Position numbers and translations under genes: made by a program. From an uncultured archaeon (GTDB lineage Archaea; Nanobdellota; Nanobdellia; Woesearchaeales; CAIVOO01): a stretch of 6,901 bases of DNA. The notes beneath the pieces were generated by a model, which saw only the letters and a list, made by a program, of their open reading frames with translations, did not search any database and was not told where the DNA came from. The stretch covers positions 1 to 6,901 of the forward strand of contig CAIVOO010000012.1 of assembly GCA_903907555.1 (NCBI GenBank), read 5' to 3'. Shown here in pieces: positions 1-4,566 of the stretch; position 1 is the stretch's first letter; each line of letters starts with the position of its first letter.

Positions 1-1060
1 AGTGGATTGTGTCGACAAATTCTTCAACACGCAGTGCAATCCCAGATTCGGTTATTGCATCGACCACAAAAGGTTTGTTCCTGTGGAAGTTATTGATGTG
101 GCAGGCTTGGTTCCTGGAGCTCACGAAGGAAAAGGGCTGGGAAATCAGTTCCTTGATGACTTAAGGCAGGCAGATGCATTCGTACATGTCATAGATTGTG
201 CTGGCTCGACTAATGAAAGAGGAGAGCCTATCACGCCAGGCACTTATGATCCTGCAAATGACATCAAATTTCTAGAAGTAGAACTCGATATGTGGTATCT
301 TTCAATCATAAAGAAAGGCTGGGAAAAGTTTGCAAGGCAAGTCCAGCAGGAGCATCAGCAGATTATCAAAGCTCTCGCTAAGCAGCTTTCGGGATTGAGG
401 GTTGACGAGGACATAGTTGACAGGGCTATTAGAAAATTAAGATTGGATATAGAAAAGCCTGCTTCCTGGACAGATGAGGAACTTCTGAAGCTTGCAACTG
501 AATTAAGAAAAGAAACCAAGAAGATGGTGATTGCAGCAAACAAAATGGATATGCCGACTGCTGAAGCCAACCTGAAAAGGATAAAAGAGCAATTTCCAGA
601 ATACACAATCATCGGCTGTTCTGCAGAATCAGAACTTGCCTTGAAAGAGGCTGCAAAGAAGGATATGATAGACTATATCCCTGGCGAAAGCAGCTTCAAG
701 ATAAAAGGAAACATGACTGACAAGCAAAAGCAGGCTCTTGAATTCATACAGAAAAACATTCTCGAAAAATACGGAGGAACAGGAGTTCAGCAGATAATAA
801 ATTCAGCAGTGTTTGATTTACTGAAATACATTGCAATATTCCCCGGAGGATTGAATAACCTTACAGATTCCGAGGGAAGGACATTGCCAGACTGCTTCCT
901 GATGCCGCCAAACACTACAGCGCTTTCATTCGCATTCAAGCTTCACACAGATTTTGGAAACAATTTCATAAGAGCAATAGATGTCAAAACAAAAAGAACT
1001 GTTGGCAAGGAGCATCTGCTGAAGAATCTTGATGTGGTAGAACTTATTGTGAACAGATAA
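1..1060 (+). CDS. ychF: YchF-like (Obg/HflX superfamily) GTP-binding protein with TGS domain, 5'-truncated
   Basis: This P-loop NTPase of the archaeal YchF/COG0012 type is thought to act with the ribosome in the cytoplasm. The reading frame is open from the window edge. An in-frame GTG at base 2 is probably internal, because full-length archaeal members are near 395 residues and about 45 N-terminal residues, including the P-loop, are missing. Counting from base 2, visible parts are a CNPRFGYCID segment (12-21), the G3 region DVAGLVPGAHEGKGLGNQF (32-50), a long helical insertion (about 95-175), the G4 motif NKMD (180-183), a G5-like SAES (207-210), and a C-terminal TGS domain (about 275-350) ending in DVVELIVNR. 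The G4 motif is NKxD rather than the NxxE of bacterial YchF, so GTP specificity is plausible. The stop codon directly abuts that of convergent arvC. The family call is confident; the cellular role comes from family knowledge. Confidence 0.93.
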   Translation, partial: VDCVDKFFNTQCNPRFGYCIDHKRFVPVEVIDVAGLVPGAHEGKGLGNQFLDDLRQADAFVHVIDCAGSTNERGEPITPGTYDPANDIKFLEVELDMWYLSIIKKGWEKFARQVQQEHQQIIKALAKQLSGLRVDEDIVDRAIRKLRLDIEKPASWTDEELLKLATELRKETKKMVIAANKMDMPTAEANLKRIKEQFPEYTIIGCSAESELALKEAAKKDMIDYIPGESSFKIKGNMTDKQKQALEFIQKNILEKYGGTGVQQIINSAVFDLLKYIAIFPGGLNNLTDSEGRTLPDCFLMPPNTTALSFAFKLHTDFGNNFIRAIDVKTKRTVGKEHLLKNLDVVELIVNR

Positions 1061-1447
1061 TTACTTTTTCTTTTTCATAGAAGGCTTTTTGAAAGTTGCA
1101 GGCAAGTCAATGATGTATTTGCCCTCGCCCATTTTGTAAACTAAAGGGTCTTTCTTGAAAATCTTCACCAGGTCAAGCTCGAATTTGCCAGGCTCTAAAA
1201 CTCTGATAGCCTCGAAATCAAGAACAATAGGCTGGTCCTCTTCCACCCTCTCGCCAACCAAGTCAAGCACGTCTTTCTCAATCTGCTCCTTCTGCACAGG
1301 CGTGAGATCTGAAGTGATTTCCTTAGCTTTCTCAATAGCATCCTTTCTAACAAAGAAGAACAGCCTGGCTCCGCAGTCGCATCCTTTCAGGATTGCATCT
1401 GAGCCGTCATCATACAAATGTCCGCATCTGACGCACTGGTGTGGCAT
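1061..1447 (-). CDS. arvC: OapC/ArvC family zinc-ribbon protein
   Basis: Third member of the archaeal OapABC/ArvABC set (DUF2072). The 128-residue protein starts MPHQC and has an N-terminal zinc ribbon with Cys5, Cys8, Cys23 and Cys25 (CVRC then GCDCG). A charged helical linker follows, then a conserved C-terminal block DFEAIRVLEPGKFELDL (77-93) and GKYIIDL (109-115), and a Lys-rich tail. Conservation limited to the two ends is what is known for haloarchaeal OapC. The frame can be extended upstream to a TTG at 1486, but I chose the ATG at 1447: family members begin MPHQC, and a TATA-like box lies 27 bp upstream of this codon, fitting a leaderless mRNA. The second ligand pair is CxC rather than CxxC. 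It has its own promoter, so it may be transcribed apart from arvAB. Its molecular function is unknown. Confidence 0.85.
   Translation of the reverse strand: MPHQCVRCGHLYDDGSDAILKGCDCGARLFFFVRKDAIEKAKEITSDLTPVQKEQIEKDVLDLVGERVEEDQPIVLDFEAIRVLEPGKFELDLVKIFKKDPLVYKMGEGKYIIDLPATFKKPSMKKKK
1065..1075 (+). terminator. T-rich tract after the YchF-like gene, inside the arvC tail
   Basis: Two runs of five T separated by one C follow the stop codon of the rightward GTPase gene by four bases. Archaeal RNA polymerase terminates on T-runs in the non-template strand without needing a hairpin. The same bases on the opposite strand encode the terminal Lys codons of ArvC, so this terminator, if used, is embedded in a coding sequence. 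No biochemical support can be had from sequence alone. Confidence 0.45.
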
Positions 1448-1469
1448 AGCAGCAGATAACCAACCCATC

Positions 1470-1478
1470 TTTAAAAAA
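1470..1478 (-). promoter_or_regulatory. TATA box for arvC
   Basis: The minus strand reads TTTTTTAAA, centred 27 bp upstream of the ATG at 1447. This is the spacing seen for the other leaderless genes in the window, and it would place the transcript 5' end on the start codon. It therefore supports the shorter ArvC protein over a start at the upstream TTG. Confidence 0.6.
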
Positions 1479-1484
1479 GTTCGC

Positions 1485-1518
1485 AAAAAAATAACTTGAG
1501 TTTATTAATAAAAATAAT
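1485..1518 (-). terminator. T-rich terminator region between the inter-arv element and arvC
   Basis: On the minus strand two T-rich tracts follow the inter-arv element: one with five consecutive T at 1514-1510 and one with seven T at 1491-1485. They precede the arvC TATA box directly. This fits archaeal T-run termination of the upstream transcript before arvC starts its own. The assignment rests on composition only. Confidence 0.4.
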
Positions 1519-1692
1519 TCAGGGAGGGAATCCTAAGTAACGCTTTACGTCATATCTATGCCCTCCACCCACCATCGCTGCAAGAATCAAAGGCAGGTCT
1601 TCTTTTCTCGCAATGTGCTTGGGGCATGGGGACGTTGTAGGAAGACAGATTGAACACAACTTTGTAATCCCCATGCTAACAAGAAAAACCAT
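1519..1692 (-). CDS. Candidate 57-residue Cys-rich mini-protein between arvB and arvC
   Basis: I do not recognise this protein. From the ATG at 1692 the frame gives 57 residues; an internal ATG at 1674 would give 51 (MGITKLCSIC to LGFPP). It contains C-x2-C-x7-C-x2-H (CSIC, LPTTSPC, PKH), a possible zinc-binding set, then a short helix-like stretch and a Gly/aromatic tail. A GTGAT element eight bases upstream of ATG 1692 could be a weak Shine-Dalgarno site. It runs in the same direction as arvA, arvB and arvC. Against coding: the TATA-like box upstream does not give the leaderless geometry seen at neighbouring genes, and the DNA contains a 9 bp inverted repeat and other hairpins. It may instead be a structured RNA, entered separately as a competing reading. 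Confidence is low. Confidence 0.35.
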   Translation of the reverse strand: MVFLVSMGITKLCSICLPTTSPCPKHIARKEDLPLILAAMVGGGHRYDVKRYLGFPP

Positions 1693-1708
1693 AACAACCA
1701 ATCACTAG
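1519..1708 (-). ncRNA. Competing reading: structured small RNA between arvB and arvC
   Basis: The transcript would start near 1708, about 26 bp below a TATA-like box, and stop at the T-rich tract below 1518, giving roughly 190-200 nt. Visible pairing on the minus strand: GCATGGGGA (1676-1668) with TCCCCATGC (1632-1624), nine perfect pairs; nested GTTGT (1660-1656) with ACAAC (1638-1634); CTGC (1596-1593) with GCAG (1581-1578); GGAGGG (1566-1561) with CCCTCC (1528-1523); and inside it GTAA (1548-1545) with TTAC (1540-1537) around a four-base loop. The stretch looks more GC-rich than the flanking intergenic DNA. I saw no SRP RNA helix 8 signature, RNase P core, 5S or tRNA pattern, so no known RNA class is claimed. 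Confidence 0.35.
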
Positions 1709-1729
1709 CCGCCCACGCTTGGTACAATA

Positions 1730-1737
1730 TTATTTAA
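1730..1737 (-). promoter_or_regulatory. TATA-like box upstream of the inter-arv element
   Basis: The minus strand reads TTAAATAA. A start site about 26 bp downstream would lie near 1707, 15 bases before the ATG at 1692. The arvB stop is only 27 bp upstream, so this box, if used, makes the element an independent transcription unit inside the arv cluster. Confidence 0.4.
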
Positions 1738-1763
1738 TGTAAAATAACAAATCAAGAATTAAT

Positions 1764-2153
1764 CTATCTTCTCTTCTTCTTTTTGTTGTTGTCTTGAGTG
1801 AAAAGCTGTATCTTGCTTGGGTCTTTCTTAATTTCCTTGACAACAGAAGCAGGACCGATTATTGTCAATCCAAGCCTGTTTCCTGCAAGTATGTTTACAA
1901 GCGTGTTCCTGAACTGCATTACCCTGCTGTCTTTATCTGATGTCGGAGGAATCACTGCAAGCTCTATTCCTGCAAACTCATCGTCTATCTCTTCCATTGT
2001 AGTCTTGATCAGCTCTGTTTCCTCTTCCCTGCTCAATCTTCCTTCAAGAAGGACTATCTTGTTTTCCATTGCAATCTTCAGCAGCTTCCTTATCCTGCCT
2101 AGCGAGCTCAGCTTCTCAATCTCCCTGTATGGAACTATTTCTAGTGTTAGCAT
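1764..2153 (-). CDS. arvB: OapB/ArvB family protein (DUF2073)
   Basis: Cytoplasmic protein of 129 residues that matches the archaeal DUF2073 family along its whole length. Recognisable blocks are the N-terminal LEIVPYREIEKLSSLGRIRK (4-23), IVLLEGRLSREEE (33-45), GIELAVIPP (62-70), and the C-terminal GLTIIGPASVVKEIKKDP (95-112) followed by LFTQ and a basic KKKKRR tail. No enzyme motif is visible. The ATG follows the arvA TAA with no base between, so the two are surely co-transcribed and translated by coupling or reinitiation. In Haloferax the homologue sits beside the GTPase gene (OapA/ArvA). A role as partner or regulator of the GTPase is inferred from conserved linkage; the biochemical activity is unknown. 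Confidence 0.88.
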   Translation of the reverse strand: MLTLEIVPYREIEKLSSLGRIRKLLKIAMENKIVLLEGRLSREEETELIKTTMEEIDDEFAGIELAVIPPTSDKDSRVMQFRNTLVNILAGNRLGLTIIGPASVVKEIKKDPSKIQLFTQDNNKKKKRR

Positions 2154-2786
2154 TTAATTCACGACCGTGAACAGGCTTTCGTAAAACTCATCTACATTGT
2201 TGCCGAATTTCGCAGATATCCCTACTACAGGATACTGCGGGAATGCCGCCTGCACCTTCTTTATTTTAGATTTTCTCAAGTCAACCTTGTTTGCAACTAT
2301 CAGCACTGGAATCTCCCTTGCTGCAAGGTTTCCTATGATTGTGATGTTAACCTGCGAGAACGGATCTTTTGTAGCGTCCAGGACAACTATGACAACATCC
2401 ATCTCGTCAAGCCATTTTATTGCATCGATAACTCCTTTCGTTGCTTCCTTCGCCCTCTTCTTCGATTCCTTCTCGTTCATTCCATGCTTTAGAAAATCTT
2501 CATAATCTATTTTTGTTGCAATACCTGGAGTGTCGATAAGATTGAAGTCAAGCTCCTTCTTGCCGGATTTTATGTTAATGCTTTCTTTGATATTAATCTC
2601 TCTAGTCTCGTGAGGTATCGGAGAAGCCGTTCCCATCTCCTCGCCAAGCCAGTCCTTGCAGATTCTGTTGGCAAGAGTTGTCTTGCCTCCGTTTGGAGGA
2701 CCGTACAGCCCAATCTTTAGCTGCTTCCTGCCCTTGAATAAATCTTTAAACACCCTGTTAATGAAATGTTTTAGTATTCCAATCAT
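2154..2786 (-). CDS. arvA: OapA/ArvA family Era-like small GTPase
   Basis: Small GTPase of 210 residues in the TRAFAC/Era-like group. Motifs in order: P-loop GPPNGGKTT (29-37), switch I region with a candidate G2 Thr at 61 (SPIPHETREI), G3 DTPG (85-88), G4 NKVD (166-169), G5 SAK (191-193). The first 22 residues form a basic amphipathic-looking helix ahead of the G domain, which could touch membrane (inference). After G3 comes a charged helical stretch, YEDFLKHGMNEKESKKRAKE (95-114). There is no KH domain, which separates it from true Era. The haloarchaeal homologue OapA/ArvA has been reported to drive extracellular vesicle formation; that role is carried over here by homology only. It heads the operon with arvB, and its ATG is 27 bp below a TATA box, implying a leaderless mRNA. 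Confidence 0.9.
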   Translation of the reverse strand: MIGILKHFINRVFKDLFKGRKQLKIGLYGPPNGGKTTLANRICKDWLGEEMGTASPIPHETREINIKESINIKSGKKELDFNLIDTPGIATKIDYEDFLKHGMNEKESKKRAKEATKGVIDAIKWLDEMDVVIVVLDATKDPFSQVNITIIGNLAAREIPVLIVANKVDLRKSKIKKVQAAFPQYPVVGISAKFGNNVDEFYESLFTVVN

Positions 2787-2809
2787 TAGCTCAGAAGTCT
2801 GTAGGCTGG

Positions 2810-2817
2810 TTTATATA
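2810..2817 (-). promoter_or_regulatory. TATA box for arvA-arvB
   Basis: The minus strand reads TATATAAA, centred about 27.5 bp before the arvA ATG at 2786. The implied transcript starts at or one base before the start codon. It is back-to-back with the promoter of the rightward HTH gene, the two boxes being 23 bp apart. Confidence 0.7.
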
Positions 2818-2840
2818 TTTTTTGCTTTGCTCAAGAAATG

Positions 2841-2848
2841 TTTATAAA
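2841..2848 (+). promoter_or_regulatory. TATA box for the HTH-PIN unit
   Basis: TTTATAAA is centred 26.5 bp upstream of the ATG at 2871 and preceded by a purine-rich GAAATG that could serve as a BRE. This predicts a leaderless mRNA. No Shine-Dalgarno sequence is present in the preceding bases, consistent with this. Confidence 0.7.
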
Positions 2849-2870
2849 ATAAGGGATAATATCAAATTTC

Positions 2871-3437
2871 ATGAGGGAAGAGGTGCGAAAGGAGATTCTT
2901 GGAATTCTTGACAAGGCTATTGAAATCCTTAAGGTAAAGGAGGAATGGGACATAAGCCAGCTAAGCAACTTAAGCGATGAAATCATCAACAGTGCCATAA
3001 TCTTTGAAGATGAGGATGCTGTTTCTATCGCAATCCTTATTTACGCATTATACAAAATGCTTGCAAGAAAGACGCATGACGACATAATATATACTCAAGT
3101 TGAGCACGAGCTGATAAACGCAAGAAAGATTCTCGAAACAAGGGATGAGGATGGCTACAGAGGCAGAATCAAATACCTTTTCGACCTTGTGAACAGGATA
3201 GACACAGAACTTTCCAAGTATTTCCAAGAGCTGATTGGAAAGGCAAAGATAAAAAAAGGCTCGACATTGTTTGAGCACGGGCTTTCAATAGCAAAAGTTT
3301 CTGACGTGGTTGGGATATCGCAGTGGGAATTGATGGATTACATTGGAAAGACAAAAGTTTTCGATGTAGAGACGCATGAAACAGATGCAAAGGTAAGAGT
3401 TACGCTTGCAAGAAAGATTTTTGGGATGGAAAAATGA
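2871..3437 (+). CDS. Uncharacterised helical protein with C-terminal helix-turn-helix, paired with a PIN protein
   Basis: I do not recognise a named family. The 188-residue product is soluble and appears almost entirely helical. Residues 1-125 look like a helical bundle containing an acidic patch (FEDEDAVSIAILIYALY, 45-61) and a His/Glu-containing stretch (VEHELINARKILE, 77-89). Residues about 136-162 (GLSIAKVSDVVGISQWELMDYIGKT) have the pattern of a helix-turn-helix, with VVGIS as the turn, so DNA binding is likely. Its TGA overlaps the ATG of the next gene by four bases (ATGA), a sign of tight translational coupling. HTH protein followed by PIN protein is the layout of VapBC-like toxin-antitoxin pairs. 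At 188 residues it is longer than a usual VapB antitoxin, so an older regulatory or RNA-processing partnership is also possible. Start choice is backed by the TATA spacing. Confidence 0.8.
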   Translation: MREEVRKEILGILDKAIEILKVKEEWDISQLSNLSDEIINSAIIFEDEDAVSIAILIYALYKMLARKTHDDIIYTQVEHELINARKILETRDEDGYRGRIKYLFDLVNRIDTELSKYFQELIGKAKIKKGSTLFEHGLSIAKVSDVVGISQWELMDYIGKTKVFDVETHETDAKVRVTLARKIFGMEK

Positions 3438-4138
3438 ACAGCATAGTGTTTGATGCAGGGCCTATAATAAATTTGGCAATGAACAACCTATTATGGGTGC
3501 TTCCCGATTTGAAGAAAAAATTTGGAGGCCAGTTCCTTATACCTAATGCTGTGAAAAAAGAGATTGTTGACAAGCCGCTATCAACTAAAAGGTTTAAGTT
3601 TGAAGCTCTGCAGGTAGTGCATACAATCAATGAGCGAATTCTTGACATTTATACAGATGCGCAGGTTGCGCAGAAAGCAGAGCATCTCCTGGAAACAGCT
3701 AACAAGTGCTTTGAGGCAAGGGGCTCATTCCTGAAAATAGTTCAAGCTGGCGAAATGGAAACACTGGCTGCTGCCATAATCCTGAATTCTGTTGCTGTAG
3801 TTATCGACGAGAGAACAACAAGGATGCTGATAGAGGATCCCCAGGATCTGGCGCATCTGCTAGAGCACAAGCTTAACACAAAAGTCAAGGCGAATGAAAG
3901 CTTCATCTATGAATTCCAGGAATTAACATCAAAAATAAATGTGATACGCTCAACAGAACTGCTCATGATAGCCTACGAAATGGGGCTGCTTGACAGTTTG
4001 AAGCAGAATATTCCGAAAGGAACTGAACAGCTTGTTGACGCAGTGCTTTGGGGATTGAAGCTTAACGGCTGCGCAATCTCAAAAAGGGAAATTGAGGAGA
4101 TTGACAAGCTTTACTCGAGGGGAAAGCTTAGCCAGTAA
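3434..4138 (+). CDS. PIN-domain protein (putative ribonuclease)
   Basis: The N-terminal half is a PIN domain: the VFDAGPIINLA strand with Asp7, the conserved acidic position VKKEIV (Glu43), AGEMETLAAAI with Glu107/Glu109, and VVIDERTTRML with Asp125. These are the metal-binding acidic residues of PIN nucleases such as VapC, so a complete Mg2+-dependent ribonuclease site is plausible. At 234 residues it is longer than a single PIN domain (about 130): residues 150-234 form an extra C-terminal region of helices (STELLMIAYEMGLLDSLKQN, then AVLWGLKLNGCAIS). The start codon lies inside the stop of the upstream HTH gene, so the pair is coupled. Alternatives to toxin activity are a housekeeping RNA-processing PIN protein or a regulator. 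The fold call is firm; target and biological role are unknown. Confidence 0.85.
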   Translation: MNSIVFDAGPIINLAMNNLLWVLPDLKKKFGGQFLIPNAVKKEIVDKPLSTKRFKFEALQVVHTINERILDIYTDAQVAQKAEHLLETANKCFEARGSFLKIVQAGEMETLAAAIILNSVAVVIDERTTRMLIEDPQDLAHLLEHKLNTKVKANESFIYEFQELTSKINVIRSTELLMIAYEMGLLDSLKQNIPKGTEQLVDAVLWGLKLNGCAISKREIEEIDKLYSRGKLSQ

Positions 4139-4210
4139 ATTTCTAAAACAGGATAAAAATTTTAAAATCACTAATCAGGAGCGAACTTTCTTGACGGGAA
4201 AAAGAAAAAG
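4139..4210. other. Intergenic stretch after the PIN gene
   Basis: AT-rich sequence with an AAAATTTTAAAA-type palindromic stretch at about 4156-4168 and a purine-rich run of A and G just before the next TATA box. No gene, convincing terminator or other element is seen. The short T-runs (four bases or fewer) are weak candidates for ending the PIN transcript. Confidence 0.4.
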
Positions 4211-4218
4211 TATTTAAA
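4211..4218 (+). promoter_or_regulatory. TATA box for the repeat mini-protein
   Basis: TATTTAAA is preceded by a purine-rich AAAAAG that fits a BRE. The predicted start site is near 4241, giving a leader of about 28 nt before the ATG at 4269. This is the only gene in the window with a complete start whose promoter geometry implies a leader. Confidence 0.65.
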
Positions 4219-4253
4219 GGAGCACCAATTATTCTCGTCGAAGACAAAAAAAT

Positions 4254-4261
4254 AAGGAGGT
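4254..4261 (+). promoter_or_regulatory. Strong Shine-Dalgarno site of the repeat mini-protein
   Basis: AAGGAGGT lies seven bases before the ATG, a near-perfect complement of the archaeal 16S 3' end (as known generally; the 16S gene is not in the window). It fixes the start codon and, against the leaderless neighbours, suggests high translation of this gene. Confidence 0.85.
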
Positions 4262-4268
4262 CTTTAAA

Positions 4269-4502
4269 ATGGCTGAATTAGTAGCAAAAGTTGGTGTTAA
4301 GAAAGCAGACGGATATCTCTATTTCGTTGATAAGCACGGAGATATCTCAAGAGCAAAGATGGCCCGCGCGGGAAAGAAGGGCGGCAAACCAGAAAAAGTT
4401 GCCAAAGTAGGTGTCAAGAAGGCATCAGGATACTTGTATTTCGTCGATAAGAAAGGAAATATAAGCCGCGCCAAGATGGTAAGAGGCGGAAGACGAAGAT
4501 AA
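4269..4502 (+). CDS. Small basic protein of two tandem 31-residue repeats
   Basis: This 77-residue protein consists of repeat 1 (residues 5-35) and repeat 2 (44-74), joined by a short KKGGKPEK linker and ending in GGRRR. Each repeat reads VAKVGVKKA-x-GYLYFVDK-x-G-x-ISRAKM-x-R-x-G. The repeats share 26 of 31 residues but only 65 of 93 bases, with about half of the identical residues encoded by different codons: an old duplication held by selection on the protein. It is rich in Lys and Arg, has no Cys, signal peptide or membrane segment, and probably folds as two small beta units around YLYFVD. Nucleic-acid or ribosome association is a reasonable guess from charge and from the strong ribosome binding site, not a demonstrated role. 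I have an impression that single-repeat relatives exist in other microbes but cannot verify it. Confidence 0.9.
   Translation: MAELVAKVGVKKADGYLYFVDKHGDISRAKMARAGKKGGKPEKVAKVGVKKASGYLYFVDKKGNISRAKMVRGGRRR
4281..4490 (+). repeat. Diverged tandem duplication within the mini-protein gene
   Basis: Unit 1 spans 4281-4373 and unit 2 spans 4398-4490, each 93 bp, with a 24 bp spacer. They match at 65 of 93 positions by hand count. Thirteen of the 26 conserved amino acids use different codons in the two copies, so this is not a recent copy or an assembly artefact. Confidence 0.9.
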
Positions 4503-4510
4503 ATTCTAAG

Positions 4511-4535
4511 TTTTTCTTTTTTTATTTTAATTTTT
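4511..4535 (+). terminator. T-rich terminator of the repeat mini-protein gene
   Basis: Starting nine bases after the stop codon, runs of five, seven, four and five T occur within 25 bases. This is the most T-rich stretch on the plus strand of the window and a typical archaeal intrinsic terminator. No hairpin is needed or seen. Confidence 0.7.
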
Positions 4536-4566
4536 GTTCTAAAATTCCTAAAACAACAAGATTACT

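Noticed and set aside
1448..1486. N-terminal extension of ArvC from a TTG at 1486
   Set aside because: It would run through the TATA box, and the added 13 residues are absent from the family start MPHQC.
1155..1499. Rightward open frame of 114 codons over arvC
   Set aside because: Ser-rich antisense translation opposite a recognised zinc-ribbon gene; no independent start signal.
1519..1708. Known RNA class (SRP RNA, RNase P RNA, 5S rRNA, tRNA) for the inter-arv element
   Set aside because: I looked for the SRP helix 8 GGAAG/GCAGCC pattern, RNase P conserved cores and tRNA arms and found none.
1798..2157. Rightward open frame of 119 codons over arvB
   Set aside because: Mirror of the arvB reading frame; Ser/Ile/Leu-rich, low-complexity translation, no promoter. 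DUF2073 conservation is on the other strand.
4156..4168. AAAATTTTAAAA palindrome as an operator
   Set aside because: Simple AT-rich sequence that is expected by chance in this intergenic DNA; no second copy or promoter overlap.
4281..4490. CRISPR-like or mobile repeat explanation for the two copies at 4281 and 4398
   Set aside because: Only two units, in one reading frame, with mostly synonymous differences: this is an internal protein duplication.
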